Assembly (NCBI GenBank): GCA_945619025.1
Contig: CALZBJ010000007.1
Coordinates: 19,491 to 83,490 of the forward strand
Source of the DNA: CALZBJ01 sp945619025
GTDB taxonomy: Bacteria; Pseudomonadota; Gammaproteobacteria; Cardiobacteriales; Wohlfahrtiimonadaceae
Direction of reading: 5' to 3'
Length of the DNA stretch: 64,000 nucleotides
Of the stretch, positions 51,591 to 60,365 are shown piece by piece (position 1 is the first letter of the stretch; every line of letters starts with the position of its first letter). Both the position numbers and the translations under genes were made by a program. The notes under the pieces are model-generated. The model was not told the origin of the DNA, ran no database searches, and saw nothing but the letters and a program-made list of their open reading frames with translations.

Positions 51591-52350
51591 GTCGAATCAC
51601 TCCTAATACAAGGTGATAAGTTAATGGAAATTTGCCATCTTTTTTAGGATACGCGTCCGATAAAGTTTTGAGGACACTGCGCCCCATTAAACCTTGTCGG
51701 CGTTCGGGTAAAGTGGTTGCTCCAATGTTTTGCAAGCTGCGTAAAACCGAAATACAATCATCAAAATAGAGCGTTTCCGTAAAGGGAATTAACTCATAAG
51801 AGAGCCCAGAAAGCGCCTCATGTACGGCATCCGTTTTAAGAAAATCAAGAGTGTGCTTTCGATCATCGACCGCGCGCCACGCCTCATCAAGTTCAAACAG
51901 CGAATGATCCACAATGGTGGTAAAAAATGCATAACCGCGCTTTTTCACCACGCGCGTTAATTCTCGCGCCGCCACATCTAAATGATGACACCACTGCACC
52001 GCAAGATTGCTCACGGCAAAACAGAACGACTCATCCTCAAAGGGAAGCGCTTCAATGTCGCCTTTAATATAATGATCGGCCACATTTTTCATCCGCGCCG
52101 TCTCAAGCATCTCAGACGATAGATCGAGCGCCGTCACGGTTTGGTAGTTCGCTTTAAGTTCATAACTTAAAAAGCCCGTACCGCAACCGGCATCTAAAAT
52201 ATGGTGATTGTGCGGGGAGAACATCATCTTTTCAACGAGCGCATCGATTAAGACTCTCCCCACGCGCTGTTGCAATTCAGAGGCTGAATCATACCGCGTC
52301 GCTGCTCGGCCAAACGCCATGGCAACGCTTGATTTATCCACGATAGACAT
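51583..52350 (-). CDS. bioC: Malonyl-ACP O-methyltransferase BioC
   Basis: The product is a 255-residue SAM-dependent methyltransferase with ILDAGCGTGFLSYEL (SAM motif I), VTALDLSSEMLETAR (motif II) and FAVSNLAVQWCHHL, typical of BioC. It methylates malonyl-ACP so that fatty-acid synthesis can build the pimeloyl chain. The ATG at 52350 is chosen because the protein then begins MSIVDKSSVAMAFGRAATRYD, as the family does. This start lies 17 bases inside the end of bioF, a coupled overlap. Confidence 0.93.
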   Translation of the reverse strand: MSIVDKSSVAMAFGRAATRYDSASELQQRVGRVLIDALVEKMMFSPHNHHILDAGCGTGFLSYELKANYQTVTALDLSSEMLETARMKNVADHYIKGDIEALPFEDESFCFAVSNLAVQWCHHLDVAARELTRVVKKRGYAFFTTIVDHSLFELDEAWRAVDDRKHTLDFLKTDAVHEALSGLSYELIPFTETLYFDDCISVLRSLQNIGATTLPERRQGLMGRSVLKTLSDAYPKKDGKFPLTYHLVLGVIRHE

Positions 52351-53500
52351 TCGCAAACGTCTCCAGAAGTTGTGCAATATCGGACTCTGTATGAGCTGCC
52401 GTTAACGTAATGCGTAAACGCGCACTATTGGGGGGTACTGTGGGCGGACGAATCGCTGTAATCCAAATCCCCTTCTCTTGTAGCTTTGTTGCGAGCTGTA
52501 GGCTTTCGTCATTTCCGCCAATAATAATGGGCTGAATGGCGCTATCTGAGATCGGCTCGATTCCCATTTTAATGAGCCCCGTCTTAAACTGATCGATATT
52601 TTGGCGCAGTTGCGCTCGGCGATCATCGCCTGCTTCAATGAGTTTCACAATCTCATGGAGCGCGTAGGCTTGCGCCGGCGGTATCGCGGTACTATAGATA
52701 AGCGGACGAGAGACTTGCGTAAAATACTCGGCCACCAAATCCGAGCAAAGGAGCGCTGCGCCACTTAATCCAAAGGCTTTACCAAAGGTGACAATTAACA
52801 GATCGGGCTTGATGCCATGCTTATCGCAAGTGCCTCGTCCTTTTTCGCCATTGACCCCGATGCCATGAGCATCATCGACCATCAGCCAGCTATTATCATG
52901 ACGGGCCGTTTCATTAAAAATCTCACGGAGCGGCGCTTCATCGCCATCCATACTAAAAAGGCCTTCGGTAATGACGAGCGTGCCCCCATTAAATCCGTCC
53001 GGAAGCGCATTCATCCGCTTTTGTAACGAATCAATATCATTATGATGAAAGCGCGTTAATCGCCCCGGCACCATCATCGAGGCTTCCATTAAAGAGGCGT
53101 GACTTAAGCGATCAGCAACAATGCGATCCTCTTTTTCAATCAAGGCTTTAATCACCGCTTGATTGGCGGTAAAGCCCGATGGATAGACAATTGCCCGATC
53201 ATACCCAAGCCAAGATGCCAGCTTATTTTCAAGCTCCGCGAGCGCTTCATTGTAACCGGTGATATGCCCCGAACCTGCGCTACCAACGCCATACAGATCG
53301 GCACCCATTTTCCACGCTTCAATCACCTCCGGCGCTTGACTTAAGCCGAGATAATCATTGGAGGAAAAATTGAGATAACGCGCCCCATTAATCTCGATCA
53401 TGCGACCAAGATCAGTGGCTTTAGTGGTTTTGCGCTGACGATAGCTATCGCTAGCCGATCGCTCGGCCAGCGTCTCTTTTATACGTTGTGTAAAGTGCAT
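52334..53500 (-). CDS. bioF: 8-amino-7-oxononanoate synthase BioF
   Basis: The product is a 388-residue PLP enzyme. Landmarks are NFSSNDYLGLS near the N-terminus, GSGHITGYNEALAELE, LMVDDAHGIGVNG (the PLP-binding Asp and His), and VTFGKAFGLSGAALL (Schiff-base lysine). It condenses pimeloyl-ACP with alanine. It starts 6 bases after bioB and its end overlaps bioC. Confidence 0.95.
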   Translation of the reverse strand: MHFTQRIKETLAERSASDSYRQRKTTKATDLGRMIEINGARYLNFSSNDYLGLSQAPEVIEAWKMGADLYGVGSAGSGHITGYNEALAELENKLASWLGYDRAIVYPSGFTANQAVIKALIEKEDRIVADRLSHASLMEASMMVPGRLTRFHHNDIDSLQKRMNALPDGFNGGTLVITEGLFSMDGDEAPLREIFNETARHDNSWLMVDDAHGIGVNGEKGRGTCDKHGIKPDLLIVTFGKAFGLSGAALLCSDLVAEYFTQVSRPLIYSTAIPPAQAYALHEIVKLIEAGDDRRAQLRQNIDQFKTGLIKMGIEPISDSAIQPIIIGGNDESLQLATKLQEKGIWITAIRPPTVPPNSARLRITLTAAHTESDIAQLLETFANVYRG

Positions 53501-53506
53501 TGCGGT

Positions 53507-54475
53507 CTATTGAACTGTCTGCATGCGTGGGTTGTCAGTTGCAGTTAAGTCTAAACGCTCGAAAAGTGCATTATCATCATCTTTATCGGCATTTGGACTT
53601 GTGAGCAATTTCGCTCCGTAGAAAATTGAGTTTGCCCCCGCCATAAAGCAGAGCGCTTGCAGTTCAGGCGTCATCGTTTCACGGCCGGCTGAGAGGCGTA
53701 CCATCGATTCTGGCATCATAATACGCGCAACGGCAATGGTGCGAATAAAGTCAAAATCATCCACCGGATCATTCTCTCCAAGCGGCGTTCCTTTAATCGG
53801 GATTAAACGATTGATGGGCACACTTTCTGGCGCTTTATCCATGTTCGCTAATTGCACTAAAAGCGATGCACGGTCTTTGAGTTCCTCACCAAGACCAATG
53901 ATTCCGCCCGAACAGATCTTCATGCCGGAATTGCGCACGTGATCCAAGGTATCAAGACGATTTTGATAGGTGTGAGTAGTGACAATATCGCCGTAAAATT
54001 CAGGCGAGGTGTCTAAGTTGTGGTTGTAATAATCAAGGCCTGTATCGGCTAAATCATCCGCCTGCTCTTTGGTTAAATGGCCAAGCGTCATACAGGTTTC
54101 CATGCCTAAGTTTTTCACTTCAGCAATCATTTTTTTAATATACGGCATGTCGCGCGCTTTAGGATTACGCCACGCAGCCCCCATACAGAATCGCGATGCG
54201 CCCTCTTCTTTTGCCACTTTCGCAGCTTCGATCACCTTCTCGACCTCCATCAGCTTCTCAGCTTCGACATCGGTGTCATAACGCACACTTTGAGAACAAT
54301 ATTTACAGTCTTCCGAACAGCGGCCAGTCTTGATTGAAAGCAGACGGCTGACCTGAATTTTTGTAGGATCGAAATGTTCGCGATGCACTTGTTGCGCTTC
54401 GAAAAGCAGCTCAAATAGAGGTTTCTTAAAAAGCGCTAACGCTTGTTCAACGGTCCATTTTATTGTTTTTGTCAT
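53507..54475 (-). CDS. bioB: Biotin synthase BioB
   Basis: The product is a 322-residue radical-SAM enzyme. CSEDCKYCSQ (C53, C57, C60) binds the [4Fe-4S] cluster. FCMGAAWRNP, YYNHNLDTSPEFYG and RLSAGRETM follow, with the arginine and cysteines expected near the [2Fe-2S] cluster. It inserts sulfur into dethiobiotin. It is the first gene of the minus-strand bio operon, divergent from bioA. A full BirA-type operator was not seen in the 113-base gap. Confidence 0.97.
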   Translation of the reverse strand: MTKTIKWTVEQALALFKKPLFELLFEAQQVHREHFDPTKIQVSRLLSIKTGRCSEDCKYCSQSVRYDTDVEAEKLMEVEKVIEAAKVAKEEGASRFCMGAAWRNPKARDMPYIKKMIAEVKNLGMETCMTLGHLTKEQADDLADTGLDYYNHNLDTSPEFYGDIVTTHTYQNRLDTLDHVRNSGMKICSGGIIGLGEELKDRASLLVQLANMDKAPESVPINRLIPIKGTPLGENDPVDDFDFIRTIAVARIMMPESMVRLSAGRETMTPELQALCFMAGANSIFYGAKLLTSPNADKDDDNALFERLDLTATDNPRMQTVQ

Positions 54476-54588
54476 TGTTTATTCCATTTTATTATTACAA
54501 CAAATCAGAGCTCATGATAGATGAAAATGTAGTACTATGTAAACTTTCGTTTGCTTTATTCAATGGAAGAATAGGATAAATAGAAAGA

Positions 54589-55884
54589 ATGACAAAAATC
54601 GATACCTCCTTTGATACACGCCACATTTGGCACCCTTACACCTCCATGAGTGAACCGCTCCCTTGCTATCCTGTTGATTCGGCAAGCGGTGTGACACTTC
54701 ATCTGGAAGATGGTCGCACCTTGATTGATGGAATGTCCTCTTGGTGGGCGGCGCTTCATGGCTACAATCACCCCGTATTAAACGAGGCGATCAAAAACCA
54801 GCTCGATAAAATGAGCCACGTAATGTTTGGTGGCATTACCCATCGCCCAGCGGTGGATCTTTGTAAACGGCTAGTCGAAATGACGCCCGATCCGCTTGAG
54901 TGCGTATTTCTTGCCGACTCGGGGTCTGTCGCGGTTGAAGTCGCGCTTAAAATGGCCTTTCAATATTGGCACGCTAAAGGGGAAAAACGTCACAAAATCG
55001 TGAGCCTTTCCCACGCCTATCACGGCGATACCTTTGGCGCGATGTCGGTCTGTGATCCGAAAAACTCCATGCATAGTATTTATGAGGGATATCTTCCTGA
55101 GCATCTTTTTGCTCCAACCTTTACCCTTGGATTTGATGATGAATGGGATGATTCGGCGGTGGATGATCTTTTCACTTTAGTGGAAGATAATGCCGATGAC
55201 ATTAGCGCAATTATTGTGGAGCCAATCGTGCAAGGCGCGGGCGGAATGCGCATGTATCACCCCAATTATCTCAAAACGATTCGGGAACTTTGCGGCCATT
55301 TTGGCATCTTAATGATCGCCGATGAGATCGCAACGGGCTTTGGGCGTACCGGAAAACTTTTTGCCTGCGAACATGCCGAGATTGCCCCCGATATTATGTG
55401 CGTGGGAAAAGCGATTACCGGCGGATATATGACGCTATCTGCAACGCTCACCACGCGCCACATCGCCGATACCATCAGTAATGGCGAGGCAAAATGTTTT
55501 ATGCACGGCCCGACCTTTATGGGAAATCCGCTCGCGTGTTCGGTTGCCTTAGCGAGCCTATCACTCCTTGATAATGGCGCATGGGAATCGAATGTTTCCC
55601 GCATTGAAGCGCAACTTAAAGAGGAGCTTTTCGTATTAAAAGGCCACGAAGATATTGAAGATGTTCGCGTCCTTGGCGCTATTGGTGTGATCGAGCTTAA
55701 AACCCCGATTAACCAAGAAAAGATGCAGGCCTACTTTGTTGAAAATGGTGTCTGGGTGCGCCCCTTTAATAAACTCGTCTATATCATGCCGCCCTATGTG
55801 ATTAAAGAGGAAGAACTCCGTCAATTGACCGGCAGTTTAGTGAATCTCTTAAATCGCCCGGACTTTAAGGAGTTTTTAGCATAG
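54589..55884 (+). CDS. bioA: Adenosylmethionine-8-amino-7-oxononanoate aminotransferase BioA
   Basis: The product is a 431-residue class-III aminotransferase. DTRHIWHPYTSM at the N-terminus, the DGMSSWWAALHGYNHP block and the PLP lysine in CVGKAITGGYMTLSATLT are diagnostic of BioA. It moves an amino group from SAM to 8-amino-7-oxononanoate to form diaminopelargonate. It is divergent from bioB, and the next gene starts directly after its TAG. The length is normal. Confidence 0.96.
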   Translation: MTKIDTSFDTRHIWHPYTSMSEPLPCYPVDSASGVTLHLEDGRTLIDGMSSWWAALHGYNHPVLNEAIKNQLDKMSHVMFGGITHRPAVDLCKRLVEMTPDPLECVFLADSGSVAVEVALKMAFQYWHAKGEKRHKIVSLSHAYHGDTFGAMSVCDPKNSMHSIYEGYLPEHLFAPTFTLGFDDEWDDSAVDDLFTLVEDNADDISAIIVEPIVQGAGGMRMYHPNYLKTIRELCGHFGILMIADEIATGFGRTGKLFACEHAEIAPDIMCVGKAITGGYMTLSATLTTRHIADTISNGEAKCFMHGPTFMGNPLACSVALASLSLLDNGAWESNVSRIEAQLKEELFVLKGHEDIEDVRVLGAIGVIELKTPINQEKMQAYFVENGVWVRPFNKLVYIMPPYVIKEEELRQLTGSLVNLLNRPDFKEFLA

Positions 55885-56739
55885 ATGGCACAACTATTGA
55901 TGAATGGCACCATTAAACCCTATCTTGAAATGGGTAGCGCGGATGGCACCCCGCTGCTCTTCTTGCACGGCATTTTAGGCGCTAAAGAGACGTGGGCGCC
56001 AGTGATGGAAACGCTCTGCAACGACGAGAAGTTTAACCAAACTCATCATCTTCTCGCTTACTCACTTGCTGGGTTTGGCAAAGAGAATGAAAATACGCCA
56101 AAAGAGGCGTTTAATACCGCCATTCACGCTGATGAGCTCATTGCCTTTTGCGATGCGCTCTCACTTAACGAGATCAAAGTAGTGGCATGGTCCTATGCGT
56201 GCCATGCGGTACTGCTTGCCGCAATTAAACGACCCGATCTTTTCAAAACAATCCTCCTTTATGAGTGCATTGTGCCGAGCTACGGCCTTGAAAACTCGCG
56301 CGATAAAATGAAGGCGTTCACCCGCGATATTACTCGCATGATGGCGCCCTCCATAAAAGCGATTCGTAGCGGCAATCTTCTTGAGGCAGCCAACCAATTT
56401 GCGTTAGCATGCAGTGATAATGAATCGACTCTCGATTCGCAATCCCCCCGCGTGCAGGCGATTAAAGGTGATAATCTCCACACATTACCGCTTCTCTTAT
56501 CGCAAGAGAATCCCACGCCAATTACTCCGGACACGATTAAAGCCATTCCGGCAAAGATCGGCATTCTCTGGGGCGAGAAATCCCGCGCGATCTTTAAACT
56601 TGCGTCAAACGCGCTTCTCGATGCTCTCGATCCTTCGCAGTTAATTAAAGGCTCTGGAGAAATTACGAACGTTCACCATCTTCTTCCTGAAGAGAATCCC
56701 GAGCAATTTGCCGAGCTGATTAAACGATTGTTAATATAG
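55885..56739 (+). CDS. Alpha/beta hydrolase, candidate pimeloyl-ACP methyl ester esterase
   Basis: The product is a 284-residue alpha/beta hydrolase. LLFLHGILGAKETW forms the oxyanion region, AWSYACHAV the nucleophile elbow (S103), and NVHHLLPEENPEQFAELI the histidine end. The elbow is A-W-S-Y-A rather than G-x-S-x-G, and the usual acidic position after the WGEK strand reads S-R, so the acid residue is not obvious. It begins one base after bioA and no canonical bioH is in the window, so it may free pimeloyl-ACP from its methyl ester as BioH does. That role is an inference. Another hydrolase role remains possible. Confidence 0.65.
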   Translation: MAQLLMNGTIKPYLEMGSADGTPLLFLHGILGAKETWAPVMETLCNDEKFNQTHHLLAYSLAGFGKENENTPKEAFNTAIHADELIAFCDALSLNEIKVVAWSYACHAVLLAAIKRPDLFKTILLYECIVPSYGLENSRDKMKAFTRDITRMMAPSIKAIRSGNLLEAANQFALACSDNESTLDSQSPRVQAIKGDNLHTLPLLLSQENPTPITPDTIKAIPAKIGILWGEKSRAIFKLASNALLDALDPSQLIKGSGEITNVHHLLPEENPEQFAELIKRLLI

Positions 56740-56761
56740 ATTGAGGTAACCCCACAAAAAA

Positions 56762-56792
56762 CAAACCCCATCGATCGTGATGGGGTTTTTAG
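56762..56792. terminator. Bidirectional terminator between the hydrolase gene and marR
   Basis: AACCCCATC and GATGGGGTT form a 9-base stem with a six-base loop. T runs follow on both strands. Confidence 0.85.
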
Positions 56793-56802
56793 TATCGTTT
56801 TC

Positions 56803-57297
56803 TTAACTTCGTGCCTCTTCAGCTAGGAGCAGTTTTTTAAGGAGGCGAATCAAAATATCTTGCTCTTCATCGGTGAGCGTTTCGGAAAAGGAGCGTTCAA
56901 CGGCAAAGTGCGCTGGCGCTGCTCGCTTGAGCATCTCCTCGCCCGCTTCGGTTAATTCCACAAGCACCACTCGGCGATCATCAGGGTCGGGATTTCGGGT
57001 GATAAATCCGCGTTTTTCAAGACGATTAATGCGATTGGTCATCCCGCCTGAGGAGACTAATGTATCCACAAGAAGCGCGCCCGGCGTGAGTCTACCCTCT
57101 TTTGAGCGTTTTAACGCGGCGAGCACATCAAACTCCCCAATGGTGATATCAAAATGGGCCAAATTTTGATCAACCCGCTTTGAATAAAACGATTCCAAAC
57201 GCACCAAACGAGCGGTAATTCGTGCGCCTTTTAAATCCGCTTCATCATAGTGTCGATACCAATCAATGAGTAATCGATCTACAAAATCATCATGCAT
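56803..57297 (-). CDS. MarR-family transcriptional regulator
   Basis: The product is a 164-residue winged-helix regulator. The wing shows the family signature NPDPDDRRVVLVELTEAG. The recognition region is SSGGMTNRINRLEKRGF, and helices at each end form the dimer. The ATG at 57297 has AAGGGA upstream; an in-frame TTG at 57321 is less likely. It is divergent from guanine deaminase with 128 bases between them, which hold a perfect inverted repeat. This suggests that it controls itself and guaD, perhaps with a purine ligand (inference). Confidence 0.87.
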   Translation of the reverse strand: MHDDFVDRLLIDWYRHYDEADLKGARITARLVRLESFYSKRVDQNLAHFDITIGEFDVLAALKRSKEGRLTPGALLVDTLVSSGGMTNRINRLEKRGFITRNPDPDDRRVVLVELTEAGEEMLKRAAPAHFAVERSFSETLTDEEQDILIRLLKKLLLAEEARS

Positions 57298-57372
57298 TAT
57301 AAAGTCCCTTATTTGCTCCAATCACTCCCCATATTGTACTCAAATAGAATAGTTGCGTGGGGTAAAAAATTA

Positions 57373-57386
57373 TCTTAACATTAAGA
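57373..57386. promoter_or_regulatory. Candidate operator between marR and guaD
   Basis: TCTTAA-CA-TTAAGA is a perfect inverted repeat with a two-base centre, 40 bases before the guaD start and between the two divergent genes. Size and symmetry fit a MarR-type operator, but binding is not shown. Confidence 0.4.
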
Positions 57387-57425
57387 ATCTTTTTGTAAAG
57401 ATTTCAACCAAATTTTGAGGATAAC

Positions 57426-58733
57426 ATGAAAAAAGCGCTTCGTGGACAGATTTTGACGTTCAAAAATGACCCATTCCTTCACCCGATGGATGAATGTCTC
57501 CATTTCTTGAGCGACGGCATTATTGTGATCGAAAACGGATTGATTACTGCAGTGGATAATGCAGAGAATTTACTGCCGGAACTTAAAAAAGAAACGGTCA
57601 CGATCAGCGAATACAGGGACTCGATTATCAGCGCCGGCTTTATCGATAGCCACGTGCACTACGCGCAAACCGAGATTATTGGTGCCTACGGCGAGCAGCT
57701 GATCGACTGGCTCAATAACTACACCTTTATTGCTGAACAAAACTTCAAATCCCGCGAGCATTCCGATGAAGTGGCTGAGATTTTCATCAATGAACAACTT
57801 AAAAATGGGGTCACCTCCGCGACGGTGTTTGCCACCATTTTCCCTCAATCGGTCGATGCCATTTTTGAAGCGGCCGAAAAACGCAATATGCGCTTTATGG
57901 CCGGAAAAGTCTGTATGGATCGCCATGCGCCCGACGGGCTTCTCGATACGGCGCAATCGGCCTATGATGACTCAAAAGCCTTGATCAATCGCTGGCACGG
58001 ACATAAACGTCTTGAGTATGTAATTACCCCGCGCTTTGCGCCCACCTCAACTCACGAACAACTTGAGATGCTCGGCGCGCTTGCGGCAGAACATCCCGAT
58101 GCGCTAATTCAATCACACGTCTCTGAGAATATTGATGAAGTGGCGTGGGTGAAATCTCTCTTTCCAAACGCGAAAAGCTACGCCGATGTCTATGCCGATT
58201 ACGGATTAATGCGCGAGCGGGCAATCTATGGCCACGGCATTCATTTAACCGATGATGAATTAGCGCTTATTTACGAGCGTGGCGCCGCTGTCGCCCATTG
58301 CCCAACCTCAAACTTTTTCTTAGGTTCTGGCGCGTTTGATCTCAAAAAAGCAAAATTAGCCAATCGCCCAATCCACGTTGGACTCGGTACGGATTTAGGT
58401 GCTGGCACCTCGTTTTCAATCTTCCAAACCATGGGAGAAGCCTATAAAGCCGGGCAATTGAATGGCTACGCCCTCTCATCACTCCACGCATTTTACCTTG
58501 CAACGCGCGGCACCGCTGAAGCACTTGGCTTAAAAGAGAAAGTGGGCACCATCGCACCGGGAATGGAGGCGGATTTAGTGGTGATTGATCTCAAATCAAC
58601 TCCGATTATTGAATATCGTATGAACTCGGTAAACTCGCTCGAAGAGGCGCTTTTCGTACAGATGACGCTCGCTGATGACCGCGCCGTGAAAGAAACCCTC
58701 GTTGCCGGAGAATCGGTCTACCAACGAGATTAG
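57426..58733 (+). CDS. guaD: Guanine deaminase GuaD
   Basis: The product is a 435-residue amidohydrolase. The metal site shows GFIDSHVHYAQTE (HxH), then QSHVSEN and YGHGIHLTDDE, HCPTSNFFLGSG, and GLGTDLGAG (catalytic Asp). The sequence from AGFIDSHVHYAQ is typical of guanine deaminase and the length is normal. It converts guanine to xanthine in purine salvage and breakdown. TGAGGA precedes the ATG. The next gene, an NAD(P)HX dehydratase, is 66 bases downstream. Confidence 0.93.
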   Translation: MKKALRGQILTFKNDPFLHPMDECLHFLSDGIIVIENGLITAVDNAENLLPELKKETVTISEYRDSIISAGFIDSHVHYAQTEIIGAYGEQLIDWLNNYTFIAEQNFKSREHSDEVAEIFINEQLKNGVTSATVFATIFPQSVDAIFEAAEKRNMRFMAGKVCMDRHAPDGLLDTAQSAYDDSKALINRWHGHKRLEYVITPRFAPTSTHEQLEMLGALAAEHPDALIQSHVSENIDEVAWVKSLFPNAKSYADVYADYGLMRERAIYGHGIHLTDDELALIYERGAAVAHCPTSNFFLGSGAFDLKKAKLANRPIHVGLGTDLGAGTSFSIFQTMGEAYKAGQLNGYALSSLHAFYLATRGTAEALGLKEKVGTIAPGMEADLVVIDLKSTPIIEYRMNSVNSLEEALFVQMTLADDRAVKETLVAGESVYQRD

Positions 58734-58799
58734 TCCCATGCTAAAATAAGGGAGTCTTTGTTTTTACAATGTAAAGTAATGTAAGTGACAGGAGTCCCT

Positions 58800-59693
58800 A
58801 TGGTAGCCAACGAAACCCCTTTTACCTCGCGCGAAAAAGAAGCGATTTTAACTCAATTCCCAAGCTTAGGCGCACCCCGCGATCCTGAGAGCCATAAAGG
58901 AACCCATGGCTCGATCGGGGTTTTAGGCGGTGGCAGCGGCATGACGGGCGCGCCCATTTTAGCGAGTATGGCTGCGCTTAAATTAGGCGCAGGACGGGTG
59001 TTCGTTGGCTTTAATCAAGACACCCTCCCCATCCCTTATATCGCCTCAATGCCGGAGCTGATGCTCTATACGGCAAAAGATCTCATCGTTGAATTTCGCG
59101 ATAGCATGAATGCATGGATTGTGGGCCCTGGCCTGAGCCAATGCGCGGAAGCTCGCCGAATTTTACAGCAGGTGCTCTTTCATAATAATGTGCCAATTGT
59201 GCTCGATGCCGACGCGCTCAATCTCATTAATCGTCGCCAATGGGTGCCCCGCGAAGAGGGGATGACGATTCTAACGCCCCACCCAAAAGAGGCGGCACAA
59301 CTTTTAAGTAGCACGACCGAAATCGTACAAGCCGATCGAGAAGCCGCGGCACTGCAACTTGCGAAAATTTACCGCGCCATCGTTGTGTTAAAAGGTCCGA
59401 AAACCCTTATCGCTTATCAAGATAAGATTATTTGGCAAAATCCAAGTGGCAACGCAGGCCTTGCGACAGCGGGAACGGGCGATGTACTCGCAGGGATTGT
59501 TGGCTCGCTGTTAGCGCAGGGGATTCCACCTTTAGAAGCGGTGCCTGCAGCGGTTTGGATTCACGGGAAAGCCGCCGATATTATCGTCGCGAAAGGCGTT
59601 GGCCCAATTGGACTTACCGCAAGCGAAATCATTCCCTTTGCGCGCCTCATTCGTAATGCGCTCACCAAACCGAATGAACCGCATGTGGTTTAG
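58800..59693 (+). CDS. nnrD: ADP-dependent NAD(P)H-hydrate dehydratase (stand-alone)
   Basis: The product is a 297-residue ribokinase-like dehydratase. KGTHGSIGVLGGGSGMTGAP near the N-terminus, VLDADALNL, LTPHPKEAAQLL and AGTGDVLAGIVG (nucleotide anion hole, catalytic Asp) are diagnostic. It repairs hydrated NADH and NADPH. The usual YjeF N-terminal epimerase domain is absent, so the epimerase must be encoded elsewhere. The ATG at 58800 has ACAGGAG upstream; a GTG at 58785 is less likely. Confidence 0.93.
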   Translation: MVANETPFTSREKEAILTQFPSLGAPRDPESHKGTHGSIGVLGGGSGMTGAPILASMAALKLGAGRVFVGFNQDTLPIPYIASMPELMLYTAKDLIVEFRDSMNAWIVGPGLSQCAEARRILQQVLFHNNVPIVLDADALNLINRRQWVPREEGMTILTPHPKEAAQLLSSTTEIVQADREAAALQLAKIYRAIVVLKGPKTLIAYQDKIIWQNPSGNAGLATAGTGDVLAGIVGSLLAQGIPPLEAVPAAVWIHGKAADIIVAKGVGPIGLTASEIIPFARLIRNALTKPNEPHVV

Positions 59694-59722
59694 GAACGAT
59701 CCATCTCCATTATCACACCATT

Positions 59723-59911
59723 ATGATCAATCAAGAGAACCAAAGGGATTCACCTAAAATCTCTCAACCCTCCGAGAAAGCTTGTAGCGGAAAACTCTGC
59801 GAGCTTTCTGAGGTCCATAAAAAACCCAGCTCACCGTTTGAATGGGCTGGGATTTTATTGCTCTTTTTACTGTTTGGACTGCTTGCCTATCTCTTTATAC
59901 CTCAAGCATAA
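59723..59911 (+). CDS. Small unrecognised membrane protein
   Basis: The product would be 62 residues: a polar N-terminal half with a cysteine pair (CSGKLC) and a single C-terminal membrane segment (AGILLLFLLFGLLAYLFI). It lies 29 bases after nnrD on the same strand, and its 3' end overlaps dtd on the opposite strand by 17 bases. The ribosome-binding site is poor. The layout looks like a real tail-anchored small protein, but this is uncertain. Confidence 0.45.
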   Translation: MINQENQRDSPKISQPSEKACSGKLCELSEVHKKPSSPFEWAGILLLFLLFGLLAYLFIPQA

Positions 59912-60332
59912 AGGTTACCGGCCCATCATTTAAGAGCGATACCTTCATATCCGCGCCAAACTCACCAGTTTCAACATTTTTGTGCCCCGCTTTGGCATTT
60001 TCAACCAGATAATTAAAGAGACGCTCCCCTTCTGCTGGCGGCGCTGCGGTTGAAAATCCGGGACGTAATCCTTTATGAGTTTCAGCGGCGAGGGTAAACT
60101 GCGATACGAGCAACAGACCGCCCTCAATATCAATGAGCGAGCGATTCATTTTCCCCTCGTCATCGGAGAAAATACGGTAATTAAGCAGACGATGTAACAG
60201 TTTATCGGCCTTCGCCTCATCATCACCCTTTTCAACGCCAATCAGCGCTAAAATCCCCTCGTCAATGGCACCAATCGTGTTTCCATCGACCACTACATTG
60301 GCATATTTAACCCGCTGAATTAATGCTTTCAT
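59895..60332 (-). CDS. dtd: D-aminoacyl-tRNA deacylase Dtd
   Basis: The product is a 145-residue Dtd, the usual length. LVSQFTLAAETHKGLRPGF (active-site SQxT and the G-rich loop) and NDGPVTFMLE (the cross-subunit Gly-Pro motif region) are present. It removes D-amino acids and glycine mischarged on tRNA. It is transcribed after smc on the same strand with a 33-base gap and may be in the same unit. Confidence 0.95.
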   Translation of the reverse strand: MKALIQRVKYANVVVDGNTIGAIDEGILALIGVEKGDDEAKADKLLHRLLNYRIFSDDEGKMNRSLIDIEGGLLLVSQFTLAAETHKGLRPGFSTAAPPAEGERLFNYLVENAKAGHKNVETGEFGADMKVSLLNDGPVTFMLEV

Positions 60333-60365
60333 TGCCTTATTTCTCCCTTTTTTCTCTCTATTAAA

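Noticed and set aside
54476..54588. BirA operator between bioB and bioA
   Set aside because: A TGTAAAC half-site is at 54538-54544, but the second half (GTTTACA) at the expected distance is missing.
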